From Flavobacterium sp. Root901 (GTDB lineage: Bacteria > Bacteroidota > Bacteroidia > Flavobacteriales > Flavobacteriaceae), in assembly GCF_001429765.1 (NCBI RefSeq), contig NZ_LMJB01000007.1:184780-248779 (forward strand): a stretch of DNA of 64,000 bases, in the 5' to 3' direction. Positions 9,598 through 22,849 of this stretch are shown one piece after another. Position numbers and translations under genes: made by a program. Every line of letters begins with the position of its first letter. The first letter of the stretch is position 1. Under the pieces are notes generated by a model, which did no database searches, had not been told where the DNA came from, and saw only the letters and a program-made list of their open reading frames with translations.

Positions 9598-12500
9598 TTA
9601 TTTCTCCATTATAATCGTAACCGGCCCCAATAATCCCGCTTTCAGCAATGGATTCCCTTCCAAGCGATATGGCGCGGTTGTCCAGGTTAATCTTTCTTCT
9701 TTTGGTAATTTTTCATCACCCATTAATCGATTTGCCCAAGTGTTGGTTATTTTTATTACGATTGTATTTTCTCCTTTTTGTAATGCATTCGAAATATCTG
9801 TTTTATAAGGAAAAGTCCAAAGCGTTCCGCAGTCTTTTCCGTTGATTGAAATCTCGGCGATATTGGCAATTTCTCCTAAATCCAACCAGATTTTATTTGA
9901 ATCTTTTCCTTTCCAGACAAACTCTTTTTTGTAAATTACGGTTCCTGAATAATATTTAATCTGATCATATTCTGCAGTACTCCAGTCAAAAAGTTTGTTG
10001 GTTTTTATGACTGCTTTCGGACCTTTAAATTCCGGATCAAACTGCAATTCCCAATTTTCATCCAGAACCTGAACTTTTTCAAATTCAGCAACTTTAGCTT
10101 TCGCTAAAACTTCTTTAGTTTCTTCCTTAAAAATCACAAAACCAGATTCATTTTCATTTAATGATAAAGAAACAATGGTACGTCCATTTTCGATTTTCCA
10201 ATTTTCTAATACAGTTGTTTTATCGGTTACAGGATTGTACCATTGGGGTAATTTTCCTGAAATTCTAAATGAAGCTTCTAATGTTCTTTTTTGTTCTTTT
10301 TGATTTGAAATAAAATAAATATCCTCAGTTTCTGATTTGCGGTGTGTCCAGGCAATAGTTTCTGAATCGGCTCTGTTTAAATTTGAAAAATAAACGTCCT
10401 GCGTAATTCCGATTGAAGCAAAATCATTATCTAAATATGGAAGTTTTATAACAGTTCCTTTTCCTATTTTCCATGAAGATGCATTGGCATTATTCCAGAT
10501 TTCATCTACTACATTCTGCCATTTTTTTTGATCAGCTTCTGATTGAATTCCGGGTTGCAGATTTGGTTTTTCATCCACAAAAATAGTTGCGCCAGCTTTT
10601 ATCAATTCTAATATTTTTTCGGCGGAAGCCAGAGAAATCATTTTATTGGGAGCCATTTTATGACTTCCCGGAAACAATAAAGCGCCGTATGAAATTCCAC
10701 CGCCAAATGTTATTTTTCCGTTTTCTACTTGTGCTCTGCTAATTAAAACATCAGCATTGAATGAATCATATTGATAGCCGTTCATCGCATTTGTCCATTG
10801 CGATAAATCGGTTGAATTTTTAGATGAAGTCACTTCTTTTGGCGCTCTTAAACTCGGCTGACCTTCATTTTCCAATCTGATTTTTTCGCTCTCAATTCTT
10901 TCTTTCCCAAAAACATTCGAAATAAAAGGCACTAAGCGATCCGGAAGCATCGCGCGAGACGGCAGATCTTCGCCAATAAAAACGGCTAAATCAATAACAG
11001 GTTTTCCCTTTTGCAATTGAAACTGTACTCTCTGGCAATAATCAACCCATGCCTTACCGGGTTTCCACCAGGTTTGATCTCTTTGAAAATAACTACCGAC
11101 GCCGTCTAAAGTCATTCCCGGTTTTCTGTCTGTCCACGGATTATGAACAAAAACGTGATAGAAAAATCGGTTGATTCCTAAAGCGTAATTTCTGTCGGCC
11201 AGCGTTTTAAGATTTCCGGGATGTTCGTCCCAATCCATTTTTAATTCTGTAAACGCTTCTGCCTGAATTATGCCTTTCCCGTAAATATGTCCGCCCGAAA
11301 TCGCATCGAGCATATCGTTTGGTTTGTCGTGTGTTGGACTTTTCAGCCAAAATTCACCGCTTGGATAATCGACATATTTAAAATGCAAAAGTCCGTCGCT
11401 CATCATGGTTGGCGCAACATTTTCTGAACTGAATTTTACATTGGATTCTTTGGCAATATCTTTTAATGTTCCGAAGAAATTCTCTGCAACTAACTCAGAA
11501 ATTGTTTTTCGAACATCGTACAATATTTTTTCCGAAGTCTGAATATCTTTCACCGGAATTCCAGCCATAACCGGCAGAAAATCAACAATATCGTAACCTC
11601 TTCGTTTTTTAAATTCATCCCTAAAAACAGGCGACCAGTTTTGGCTTCCGCATTCCCAGCTGTCCATATGAAGGATTTTAACAACTTTTGAAGCAAGTTC
11701 CGGTCCTGCAGTCCGTAACATTTCTCCAAACCAATGATCCAGTTGAAAACGAATGGCTTCGGTATTAAATTTGTCTACTTCTAAACCTCTTCCCGCGCCT
11801 GCCGTTGCGTTTTCGTGGCCTGTAGAAGTATATCCAAAACGAATAATTCTCCAGTTTCCTTTTGAAGGAGATTTCCAATTTAAAATTCCATTTGCATCAA
11901 CAAACTTCGAAATATTAATCATTTTTGAAGGATCAATGCAATCTGATTTTCCAATTTGCTCTTCTGTCGTCTGTGGACTTAATCTCCAGATTGCGCCCGA
12001 TTTTCCCTGATAATTATCGATTAAAGCTTCGTTTGATAAAATGATTTTGGCTACTTTTAAGCCCTGATTCCATTTTGCGGGATCTAGATCTTCTGCGCCG
12101 GGTTCTGTTCCAGCCGGATCATAAACGAATCTGAAATATTTTGCTTTTGTCGGAATTAAACTGTGTGTATAAAACGTGTCTGTATCCTGCCAGCCTTGTC
12201 GCGGAGTTGTCAATCTTCCCAGACTTTTGAAATTTTTGCCATCGTCACTAATTTCGACAATCAAACGATGCGCCTGATAGTTATTTCCTTTGGTTTCAAT
12301 CTGAATGGATTTGCACAAAAACGGCTGATCAAATTCATACTGAATCCAGCCTTTTTCTTTTAATCTAAATTGATCTTCTTTGGCAGAATCAGTTAAAAAT
12401 GAAGCATCAAAATCGGCTAAAGTTGATGTAACTTTTGGCTGTTTTTGGTAAGAAGTGACAATTTCTTCGTTCTGCGGAATTGCAAAAACGGCGATATCTT

Positions 12501-12996
12501 TATAATAATCTTTGTAATGATTTGGAACTTGTAATGCAATGTTTTTGAAATTATTTCCACTTACCGCGAGATCTGACCAAACCACTTTTTGCATCGAAAT
12601 TTCCGGCGTAATCCAGGGTCCGCCTGCAACAGCAAAACCGTCTGCGGGATGAAACGCGATTTTTACCCCCAATCGGTCTGCTTCTGTCAATGCCCAATGC
12701 ACCAAATTCCAGAATTCCTTGCTCAACTGTAAAACCGGCGGATTCATCAATGGCGGATTTGCTGGACCTTTTATGGTCATTAAATAGGCACCTCCAATTC
12801 CGGCTTGTTTCATCGCTTCTAAATCGGCGGTGATGCCTTCTTTAGAATAAGCGCTTTGCATCCAATACCAATACACCCAGGGTTTTGAGGATTCTATCGT
12901 GGGCTGAAAAAAGGCATTTTCTTTTTTATAGGTTTCCTGTGCGGAGACGAATCCCGCAAGAAGGAAGATAAAAAAGAGGTATTTTTTGTTGAGCAT
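9598..12996 (-). CDS. GH106-type alpha-L-rhamnosidase
   Basis: Large exported glycosidase predicted to release alpha-L-rhamnose from rhamnogalacturonan. Residues 1-19 are a signal peptide. The family's N-terminal TIM-barrel start is recognisable as KPWVYWYWMQSAYSKEGI followed by LEAMKQAGIGGAYLMT (about residues 39-75). A Gal-binding-like insertion lies around residues 220-320 (FKSLGRLTTPRQG...FRFVYDPAG). The C-terminal about 150 residues form another carbohydrate-binding-like beta-sandwich (WLDLGEIANIAEISINGK). 1132 aa is the usual length. I did not assign the catalytic glutamates. Rhamnosidase activity agrees with the nearby GH78. Confidence 0.85.
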   Translation of the reverse strand: MLNKKYLFFIFLLAGFVSAQETYKKENAFFQPTIESSKPWVYWYWMQSAYSKEGITADLEAMKQAGIGGAYLMTIKGPANPPLMNPPVLQLSKEFWNLVHWALTEADRLGVKIAFHPADGFAVAGGPWITPEISMQKVVWSDLAVSGNNFKNIALQVPNHYKDYYKDIAVFAIPQNEEIVTSYQKQPKVTSTLADFDASFLTDSAKEDQFRLKEKGWIQYEFDQPFLCKSIQIETKGNNYQAHRLIVEISDDGKNFKSLGRLTTPRQGWQDTDTFYTHSLIPTKAKYFRFVYDPAGTEPGAEDLDPAKWNQGLKVAKIILSNEALIDNYQGKSGAIWRLSPQTTEEQIGKSDCIDPSKMINISKFVDANGILNWKSPSKGNWRIIRFGYTSTGHENATAGAGRGLEVDKFNTEAIRFQLDHWFGEMLRTAGPELASKVVKILHMDSWECGSQNWSPVFRDEFKKRRGYDIVDFLPVMAGIPVKDIQTSEKILYDVRKTISELVAENFFGTLKDIAKESNVKFSSENVAPTMMSDGLLHFKYVDYPSGEFWLKSPTHDKPNDMLDAISGGHIYGKGIIQAEAFTELKMDWDEHPGNLKTLADRNYALGINRFFYHVFVHNPWTDRKPGMTLDGVGSYFQRDQTWWKPGKAWVDYCQRVQFQLQKGKPVIDLAVFIGEDLPSRAMLPDRLVPFISNVFGKERIESEKIRLENEGQPSLRAPKEVTSSKNSTDLSQWTNAMNGYQYDSFNADVLISRAQVENGKITFGGGISYGALLFPGSHKMAPNKMISLASAEKILELIKAGATIFVDEKPNLQPGIQSEADQKKWQNVVDEIWNNANASSWKIGKGTVIKLPYLDNDFASIGITQDVYFSNLNRADSETIAWTHRKSETEDIYFISNQKEQKRTLEASFRISGKLPQWYNPVTDKTTVLENWKIENGRTIVSLSLNENESGFVIFKEETKEVLAKAKVAEFEKVQVLDENWELQFDPEFKGPKAVIKTNKLFDWSTAEYDQIKYYSGTVIYKKEFVWKGKDSNKIWLDLGEIANIAEISINGKDCGTLWTFPYKTDISNALQKGENTIVIKITNTWANRLMGDEKLPKEERLTWTTAPYRLEGNPLLKAGLLGPVTIIMEK

Positions 12997-13040
12997 TATT
13001 TTATTTTTAAATCTAATAATCTTTTATAAATTTTAATGAT

Positions 13041-13092
13041 CTCCTTAATCTGCGGGAAAAATTTGCTCTCGCAGATTTTGCAGATTAAGGGG
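13041..13092. repeat. Family D-related short palindrome (D6)
   Basis: CTCCTTAATCTGC paired with GCAGATTAAGGGGA around a central GCGGGAAAAATTTGCTCTC. Located just upstream of the GH106 gene and directly before family B copy B1. Confidence 0.7.
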
Positions 13093-13111
13093 ATTATTTT
13101 GTCATTCTAAT

Positions 13112-13186
13112 ATAGCCAATGGTTTCAACCATTGGGACTTAACGTAATTTCCAATACGTTTTCCCAAGGTTGAAACCTTGGGCTAT
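13112..13186. repeat. Family B palindromic repeat, copy B1
   Basis: Begins ATAGCCAATGGTTTCAACC and ends GGTTGAAACCTTGGGCTAT. Each half also contains its own small hairpin (CCAATGGTTTCAACCATTGG and CCCAAGGTTGAAACCTTGGG). Related copies at 20054 and 25214. A half family A element ending TCGAAATGACAAA follows at about 13205-13250. Confidence 0.85.
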
Positions 13187-13274
13187 GTTTAACGATAATT
13201 CTCCATTCTGTATTAAATCTCGCATGATTCTCCTTTGTCGAAATGACAAACAAAAATTAATCCTTAACTTAAAT

Positions 13275-16604
<3,330 letters not shown>

Positions 16605-16642
16605 TTATTCTATATTTTTTATTCGCTGTTTTTACTCGCATT

Positions 16643-16747
16643 TTTGTCATTTCGACGGAGGAGAAATCTCCGTAAGAAGCTCTACAAAGTATTTTCTTTC
16701 TTTGTGGAATATTGTCGCGGAGATTTCTCTTCAGTCGAAATGACAAA
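16643..16747. repeat. Family A palindromic repeat, copy A2
   Basis: TTTGTCATTTCGACGGAGGA on the left pairs with TCTTCAGTCGAAATGACAAA on the right. The inner arm GAGAAATCTCCG pairs with CGGAGATTTCTC. About 105 bp in the 235-bp spacer between the GH2 and propeller genes. Confidence 0.88.
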
Positions 16748-16839
16748 CTATTTCTTAATTATTTTGTGGTTATTAAACCTGACAATTTTTAAAAACCTGT
16801 CTGGTTTAAAACTCAAAACTCATAACTTATAACTCATAA

Positions 16840-17964
16840 TTACTTTTTAACCTTTTTCTCAGGCGGAGCCACAAAATTCAACTTACTTTTTCCTAAATCT
16901 TTTGAAGTTGCAATTGCAATTCCGCGTTGTTCTGCTTTATTAACGGCACAATAAAAATGATACACAACTCCATCGTGTTTTACAACAAATGATTTGTGTG
17001 CAAACATATCGTCATAAGGTTCAGATGATTTGACTAAATCTTCACCTTTCCAGTCGGTCCAGTTTACCAGATCATTTGAAACTGCAAAACGGTTAAAGGC
17101 ACCCTGATTCCAACCTGTCCAGAAAGCTCCAAAATAGAACATCACCCATGTATCATTAATACGCTGAATATAAGCATCTCCAGAGATTCCTTTATGATGA
17201 TTGATTAAAGGTTTATCACCATAACGCTCCCAATGTTTCATATCGTTGGATACTGCCATAGCAATACGTTCAGCGCCTTTAGCAGGATTTAAACTATCGC
17301 CACGGGCGTTGTAATACATTATAAAGTTGTGTCCCGTTAATTTGTCTTTATCACGAATCACACTGTTTTTGTACATCGTACTATTATCCCACCATCTGGC
17401 GTCTTTGTCTTTTGGTGTTAAAACCGGATTTTCTAATCTTTGAAATTTATGTGGTTTTGTCGGTGCTTCTTTTGTATACGCCATTCCGATAGACAAAATG
17501 CCTGCTTCGTAACCTTTACTGTCTCCGCCAAAATAACTCATCCAGTATTTATCTTCGTATTTTTCCCATTCGTAACTTCCGCCCCAAGTCATGTCTTGCA
17601 ATGAAATATAGCCCGCTTTTTGGTTGACATCCCAGTGTTTTTCATTTTCTGAGAAAGACATTACTTTTCCTAAATGTTTCCAATCTAAAAGATTATCGCT
17701 TTCTGCCAGCCAGGTTTCGTAACCTCTCCCGTCATAGATTAAATACGTCATGTACCATTTACCGTCTTTTCTAAAAACGCTTGGGCAGTCCATTTTATAA
17801 GAGTTGTCTGTTGGCACCATCACCAATCCGTATTTATAAGGTGTTTTTATCTCTTCATAAATTTCCTGCATTACGTTTTCTGTAATTTCACGCTTTTTGT
17901 ATTTGGTCGCGCAACTGCTTATAAACAGTGTTGAAATGGCGATAAATAGGTATTTAATTTTCAT
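16840..17964 (-). CDS. Lipoprotein beta-propeller glycosidase-like protein (GH43/GH117/GH130-like)
   Basis: Probably a surface or periplasmic glycosidase, substrate unknown. I start at the Met giving MKIKYLFIAISTLFISSC, a lipoprotein signal with lipidated Cys18; the upstream Met at 17985 adds seven residues without benefit. The body shows repeated beta-propeller blade motifs (CPSVFRKDGKWYMTYLIYDG, WLAESDNLLDW, HNFIMYYNARGDS, AMAVSNDMKHW, WVMFYFGAF, FAVSNDLVNW), the pattern of five-bladed GH43/GH130-type proteins. I cannot assign the exact family or catalytic acids. Same strand and same type of neighbour as the 559-aa propeller upstream. Confidence 0.75.
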   Translation of the reverse strand: MKIKYLFIAISTLFISSCATKYKKREITENVMQEIYEEIKTPYKYGLVMVPTDNSYKMDCPSVFRKDGKWYMTYLIYDGRGYETWLAESDNLLDWKHLGKVMSFSENEKHWDVNQKAGYISLQDMTWGGSYEWEKYEDKYWMSYFGGDSKGYEAGILSIGMAYTKEAPTKPHKFQRLENPVLTPKDKDARWWDNSTMYKNSVIRDKDKLTGHNFIMYYNARGDSLNPAKGAERIAMAVSNDMKHWERYGDKPLINHHKGISGDAYIQRINDTWVMFYFGAFWTGWNQGAFNRFAVSNDLVNWTDWKGEDLVKSSEPYDDMFAHKSFVVKHDGVVYHFYCAVNKAEQRGIAIATSKDLGKSKLNFVAPPEKKVKK

Positions 17965-18039
17965 TGGTTTGTGTTGTAATGGCACGCGGATGACACTGAT
18001 TAAACTGATATTCGCTGATTTTTTTATTTTTATTTCTTG

Positions 18040-18123
18040 CCACAGATTAAAAGATTATCACAGATCATCATCGTTTAAATTAAAATAATCTGTGTCAATC
18101 CGTTTAATCTGTATAATCTGTGG
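18040..18123. repeat. Family D palindrome, copy D4
   Basis: CCACAGATTA at the left end pairs with TAATCTGTGG at the right end, with an internal AATAATCTGTG half. Fills the 163-bp spacer between the two propeller genes. A 'gcacgcggatgacactgattaaactgat' word related to that near 22573 lies just left of it. Confidence 0.8.
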
Positions 18124-18127
18124 TCAA

Positions 18128-19807
18128 TTATTTCTTTAATTCTTTTAAACGTAAATCCATTACGTTTTTGTTCAATTTTACTTTTACCATTCCTGTTGGA
18201 TGGAATCTTTTTTTCAGATCGATGGCGTTGTAAACTATCGTGTAAACGTCATTTCCTTCCGGGATTAGGCATAGTGGCGTTCTCATAATATCCCACCATT
18301 TATCTACTTTGGTTTCAATTGGTAAATAATGTGCTTCATGCCAATTTACTCCATCTGCTGATAAAGAATATCCGATCATGTTGGGTAAATGATGTCCCCA
18401 GCCGTCCGGACCTCCATCGAAAATCGCGATGTACAGGCCGTTTGGCAACTGACTTACGATTGGATTTTCAACAAATAACGGATGTATTGATTTTATCGGT
18501 TCCAAACCTTTGTTCATTCTTAACCACGGTCCTTCTAAACTTTTAGATTCGGCTAAAGCCACGAACCAGCCTTTACCTGATTTCTTTGGATAATCCGCCC
18601 ATGAATTAAATGGATATGCCCCGCTGTAAAATCCGAAGAATTTATCTCCTACCTGATACGGAAAAAAAGAGGCCACACCCTGACGTCCTTCCCAAGGTTG
18701 AGAATCTAATCCCGGTTCCATAATAATTCCCATATCTTTATAAGGCCCACCAATTCCGTTGATGCCTTCAACAGTCGATTCGCAACGCCAAATTCTTCCA
18801 AAAGAATGATTGGGTTCTATTTCTTTACTTACCGTGTACGCCAAATAATAGCCGTACCATTTGTTTGCTTTTTCATTAAAAACCGGCATATAAGACCAAA
18901 TGGCAGCGCGACGATCATTCATGGGATTATCATCTTCGGTTACGGCATAAACACCACTTGCCTGATAAATGGTTGATTCTCTTTTCCAGTGAATCGCGTC
19001 TTTACTTGTCCAGTGTCCGATCTTGGTTTTTACGCGATCGTAATAATAATCTACGCCTTTTTCTCCCGCTCTTTCGGTTGGAAACATATGATAAGTATCG
19101 CCGACTTTTACCACACGTCCGCCTTCAAAACCTCCCTGAATTCCTTCTGTCCCAGACATTCCTTCGTCGATAATGGCTTTATTTTCTCCGCCGATAATTT
19201 CGAAAAGCGGTTTTTCATCTGAAAATCCTTCGACAATAAAAGTTGGGTTCCATAATTTTCCGTCCGGGAATTGGGCATTTCTTGGTTCTAGTTTTTCAGA
19301 AGCTTTTACCACTCCTAAAAAGGCAAATAATCCTTTTCCGAAATTGAGGGTTTGTGTTCCTTTAGAATAAGAAACTGCATAAATATTTATTGGAGGAAGT
19401 CCGGTAATGGTTACTCCATTTTCTAAAATTAATTTGGCATTTTGAAGTTTCTCTGCTTGAAGATATTCACCATTTTTCTCCTGAAAAACACCAATTAAAA
19501 CCGTTACCGCTTCTTTAAATTTTAATTGCAATGAAGCATTATTTCCATTTTTATATTTTTCTAACGGAAGTTCAATTCCTGTCAATCCTTGTAATTCGGG
19601 AGCTAAACGAATAATATTGTGTTTGCTTCCAGAAAATACATGTGCATATTGTGTCGTTTTGAATGTTTTGTAGTCTGATTTTACAATTTCGAATGAAGCT
19701 GGTTTCCATGTATTTTGTGCTGTTGCCGAAAATTGCACGCAGATTGAAAACAGCACTAGAAAAGTTGCTTTTAATTTGAAATTGTATTTGATATTTTTTG
19801 AAAACAT
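18128..19807 (-). CDS. Exported beta-propeller protein, glycosidase-like, function unassigned
   Basis: Residues 1-30 contain a signal peptide ending QFSATAQ. Residues about 32-175 form an N-terminal beta domain. Residues about 190-559 show five-bladed propeller repeats (GGRVVKVGDTYHMFPTERAG, IGHWTSKDAIHW, ANKWYGYYLAYTVS, DKFFGFYSGAYPF, NGLYIAIFDGGPDGWG, IGYSLSADGVNW), similar in style to GH43-clan enzymes. I do not recognise a named family. The location between GH43-like and GH78 genes suggests activity on a pectin side-chain sugar. Confidence 0.65.
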   Translation of the reverse strand: MFSKNIKYNFKLKATFLVLFSICVQFSATAQNTWKPASFEIVKSDYKTFKTTQYAHVFSGSKHNIIRLAPELQGLTGIELPLEKYKNGNNASLQLKFKEAVTVLIGVFQEKNGEYLQAEKLQNAKLILENGVTITGLPPINIYAVSYSKGTQTLNFGKGLFAFLGVVKASEKLEPRNAQFPDGKLWNPTFIVEGFSDEKPLFEIIGGENKAIIDEGMSGTEGIQGGFEGGRVVKVGDTYHMFPTERAGEKGVDYYYDRVKTKIGHWTSKDAIHWKRESTIYQASGVYAVTEDDNPMNDRRAAIWSYMPVFNEKANKWYGYYLAYTVSKEIEPNHSFGRIWRCESTVEGINGIGGPYKDMGIIMEPGLDSQPWEGRQGVASFFPYQVGDKFFGFYSGAYPFNSWADYPKKSGKGWFVALAESKSLEGPWLRMNKGLEPIKSIHPLFVENPIVSQLPNGLYIAIFDGGPDGWGHHLPNMIGYSLSADGVNWHEAHYLPIETKVDKWWDIMRTPLCLIPEGNDVYTIVYNAIDLKKRFHPTGMVKVKLNKNVMDLRLKELKK

Positions 19808-19850
19808 TTGTTTTTTTATTTTTTATTGATTCCGGAATTACCATCAACCT

Positions 19851-19953
19851 TGTTATTTCGACGAAGGAGAAATCTCCGTAAGCAGCTCGACAATCTAATT
19901 CAAACTTTATGGAGTTTCTCGCGGAGATTTCTCCTTCGTCGAAATGACAAAAC
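19851..19953. repeat. Family A palindromic repeat, copy A3 (best preserved)
   Basis: 24-bp perfect arms: 19856-19879 starts ATTTCGACGAAGGAG and 19923-19946 ends CTCCTTCGTCGAAAT. The 43-nt loop contains AGCAGCTCGACAATCTAATT. The full element runs from TTGTTAT to ATGACAA. It occupies the 417-bp gap 19808-20224, which also holds copy B2 and two half-A elements ending in AATGACAAA (about 20010-20040 and 20160-20205); no gene is visible there. Confidence 0.9.
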
Positions 19954-20053
19954 TGGCGTTGTAATCTTTGTGGTTACGAGTGCGATTTGCTTCGCCTGTT
20001 CGCTATTACTCAGGTCTTTGCTTGATTGAATGACAAAACTATCTTTGCAAAAA

Positions 20054-20151
20054 ATAGCCAATGGCTTCAACCATTGGGACTTAATGCATTTGACCTAACA
20101 TACATGTAACGTGATTTGCAATATGTACCCAAGGTTGAAACCTCGGGCTAT
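20054..20151. repeat. Family B palindromic repeat, copy B2
   Basis: ATAGCCAATGGCTTCAACCA at the left and AAGGTTGAAACCTCGGGCTA at the right. Longer loop than B1. Flanked on both sides by half copies of family A, giving an A-half-B-half patchwork upstream of the 559-aa propeller gene. Confidence 0.82.
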
Positions 20152-20224
20152 GTTTGCAATCTTTGTGGTTACGAGTGCGATTTCTCGTTCCTCGAAATGA
20201 CAAACTTTGCGTTACAAACTAGAA

Positions 20225-22411
20225 CTAGATTGCCTTATAACTCACTACATACTCCACATTCGGTTTTACAATCAACTCATATTTATTCTTTGCTAATTCT
20301 GTAAATGTTCCGGAGTTTGTTTTTGGTTTGCCTGCACTTTTAAAAATCAATTTTCCTTCACCTTCACCTGCTTTTACTTTGATTTCTTTGGTACTGCAAT
20401 ACACGGTAACTTCTCCGTTTGGTGTTGGCACTTTTCCTTCCATCCATTTTAAACCTCCCAAATTTGGTTTGATTTCATATTCAGAATATCCCGGAGCGGT
20501 TGGTTTTACACCTAAATAATATTTTCCTAATAAATAAATCGGACTTGCACCCCAAGCATGACAAAGGCTTTTCCCGTAAGGGCGTCCATACATTTCTAAA
20601 TGTTCCTTTCCACTTTGTTTGGTATCGTATTTTTCCCAAAATGATGTGGCGCCATTGTTTAGCATTCCACCCCAATAATCGCGGATTTCATTTAAAACAA
20701 ATTTCTGTTCGTCCATTGCACATAATGCTTCCAATTCATAAAAACGCATATATGGCGTTGTAATTTGAAGAACATCTTTATTAAGCAATACCTTATTTTT
20801 TACACTTTGTTTTTGTTCTTCAGTAAAATAATTAAAGAATATACCGAACATATTCGCGTATCGTGTCACAATATTTTGCATTTTCCCGTCGATACGCTGG
20901 TGTTTCATTATGTTTTCTTTTTTATCCCAAAACACATCAAACAATGAAGTTTTTAAATCAGAAGCTAGTTTTTGATATTGTTTTTGGTCTTCACTTTTAC
21001 CAGCAATTTCAGCACTCACTGACATGGCTTCTAAACTTCTCGCCAAAAGCATCTGCTCAAAACTAACTTCGCCGGTTTTTGGCAATCCGTCAGCCCAGTC
21101 AATAAAAACCCAGTCGCCTTCTAAAGGTTCGAGGAATCCGTTTTCATTTCTTCTTTCTAAACAGAAATCCATAAGCGATTTCATTCTTAGATAAAAAGTT
21201 TTGATGAATTTCGTATCGCCCGTGTGCAAATAGTAATCGTAAACACCTACAAACCAATACAAAGAATAATCCATAATGATATTGACGTGAGCCGTTACCG
21301 GATCTTTTCCGCGAAGTGCTGACATCGTTCGTTCTACAGAAGGTGAATCAAAGAACAAATAATAATTCATTAAATAACTTTGATAAGCATCGCCAGACCA
21401 AACCCAGCGATCACGTTTAATTCCGTCAATAAAAAATTCGCGGGACGTTAAATGCATCGTGTAAGCCGAGACATCCCAAATTTTATTCAATAATTCGTCT
21501 GAAGATTTGAATGCACCACGATAATTTAATGGCAAATATTCATAAAGCAGCGAAATCGAATCGTATTTTACGCCTGTATCTGCTTGCACCTGAACATAGC
21601 GGAATGCTTTTGATCCATTATGTGTATAAGTTTCAGATTGTTTTCCATCAAAAGATAAATGATCTAAGGTTTCGCATTTTGCTGAATCCAAAGCTTCTTC
21701 GCGAGATTCGCCATAATAAAGCGCTATTTTCCCTTTGCCTTTTAAACCATGAATTTTAATATAACCAAAAGTTTCTTTTCCAAAATCTACCAACTTCCCT
21801 GATCCAAATTTTTCTGTTTTTTTGGCGCTCAAAGGTTTGGTTGTCAGTTTAAATCCGGAAGGTTTATTTTCTGCAGAATTAAAATTCCACGAACCAACAG
21901 GAACCCAGGGCGTACCCGATTGTTGTGCTTTTCCGGCTTCGTCTATCCAAAGTTTATCTTCGTTGGTTACCTTCCACGATGCATCAGATTTGACATAATT
22001 ACCCGAAATATAAATAGCCGGCAACACTTCCTGATTGTACACTTTAAAAGAAATTTTGTGTTTTCCGGCAGGAATTGTTATTGACTTTGGCTGTCCGTAA
22101 ACCTGAACGCCATCTAAAAGGAATTGAAAAGGTCCTTCTGAGTAGATTTTTACCTCGTCTGGTTTTGGAAGTTCTACTTCTGTTTGAAAAGTTACCAGAG
22201 CATACGGACTATAATATTGCCAAAGCGGTGGAAATACCGCCTCGCGTTCTGTACGTCTCACCTGCATTTTATTGCTTAACCAAATTTCAAAATCGCCCGG
22301 ATACCAGATCCATGTCGCTTCTTTTGATTTTTCCTGCGCCGAAATTAAAGAACAAGAAAAAAGAGCAGTAAAAAGAAGTAAAATTTTAAAAATGGATAAG
22401 CGGTTTAACAT
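20225..22411 (-). CDS. GH78-type alpha-L-rhamnosidase with altered acid motif
   Basis: Exported six-hairpin rhamnosidase. Residues 1-25 are a signal peptide. N-terminal beta domains occupy about 30-290 (WIWYPGDFEIWLSNK, then a jelly-roll segment PFQFLLDGVQVYG). The (alpha/alpha)6 barrel begins near 300. The signature at residues 329-341 is DGIKRDRWVWSGD. In typical GH78 enzymes this region reads D..QRDERLGWTGD with the general-acid Glu; here one residue is missing and the Glu is absent, a variant I believe occurs in a subgroup of the family. The C-terminal domain (about 640-728) is the usual beta-sandwich. First gene of the minus-strand pectin run. Confidence 0.85.
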   Translation of the reverse strand: MLNRLSIFKILLLFTALFSCSLISAQEKSKEATWIWYPGDFEIWLSNKMQVRRTEREAVFPPLWQYYSPYALVTFQTEVELPKPDEVKIYSEGPFQFLLDGVQVYGQPKSITIPAGKHKISFKVYNQEVLPAIYISGNYVKSDASWKVTNEDKLWIDEAGKAQQSGTPWVPVGSWNFNSAENKPSGFKLTTKPLSAKKTEKFGSGKLVDFGKETFGYIKIHGLKGKGKIALYYGESREEALDSAKCETLDHLSFDGKQSETYTHNGSKAFRYVQVQADTGVKYDSISLLYEYLPLNYRGAFKSSDELLNKIWDVSAYTMHLTSREFFIDGIKRDRWVWSGDAYQSYLMNYYLFFDSPSVERTMSALRGKDPVTAHVNIIMDYSLYWFVGVYDYYLHTGDTKFIKTFYLRMKSLMDFCLERRNENGFLEPLEGDWVFIDWADGLPKTGEVSFEQMLLARSLEAMSVSAEIAGKSEDQKQYQKLASDLKTSLFDVFWDKKENIMKHQRIDGKMQNIVTRYANMFGIFFNYFTEEQKQSVKNKVLLNKDVLQITTPYMRFYELEALCAMDEQKFVLNEIRDYWGGMLNNGATSFWEKYDTKQSGKEHLEMYGRPYGKSLCHAWGASPIYLLGKYYLGVKPTAPGYSEYEIKPNLGGLKWMEGKVPTPNGEVTVYCSTKEIKVKAGEGEGKLIFKSAGKPKTNSGTFTELAKNKYELIVKPNVEYVVSYKAI

Positions 22412-22430
22412 AGTCAGTTTATTTTGGAGC

Positions 22431-22451
22431 TAAAGATAAATGTTATCTTTA
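22431..22451. promoter_or_regulatory. Palindrome upstream of the GH78 gene, possible operator
   Basis: TAAAGATAA-ATG-TTATCTTTA is a perfect inverted repeat with 9-bp arms and a 3-bp centre, 20 bp upstream of the rhamnosidase start. On the minus strand it contains TATCTTTA, one mismatch from the TAnnTTTG -7 element. It could be an operator for the first gene of the pectin run or an mRNA 5' hairpin. Confidence 0.4.
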
Positions 22452-22572
22452 CATTTCACAACCTGCACTGTCCTGCTATTTCATAAAAAATTGTACTATT
22501 TCATAATTATTTAAGGGAAAAATTACGAGTTATCACTTTTTTAGTATTAAAAAAAATGATGTTGCGATTTTT

Positions 22573-22845
22573 ATGGCACGCGGATGAAACGGATTCGCTA
22601 TCGCGAAGACGCGGATGAAAAACTGATTTTTTCTTTTTAACTTTTTAAACACATAGATACATAGATTTTTGTTTGCTTTATGAAATAGAGATGATTAAAA
22701 ATGACTAGTCATTAACACATAGCTATGTAAATTTAAACAAGTGAAAGGTCTTTTTCACGCACAGTAAGTCTATGTATCTATGTGTTTAAAAACAAATCCG
22801 TGTCAATCAGCGTTTTTACGAAGTAAATCCGTTTCATCCGCGTTC
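22573..22845. repeat. Family E nested palindrome, copy E1
   Basis: The inner inverted repeat is perfect over 22 bp: 22644-22665 begins TTTAAACACATAGATACATA and 22769-22790 is its exact complement. Outer, looser arms are GGCACGCGGATGAAACGGAT (22573 on) and ATCCGTTTCATCCGCG (to about 22845). It fills the 438-bp gap 22412-22849, where I see no gene. Confidence 0.88.
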
Positions 22846-22849
22846 TATT

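Noticed and set aside
19572..19847. 91-aa minus-strand frame over the start of the 559-aa propeller
   Set aside because: Out-of-frame with a gene that has a convincing signal peptide; no domain.
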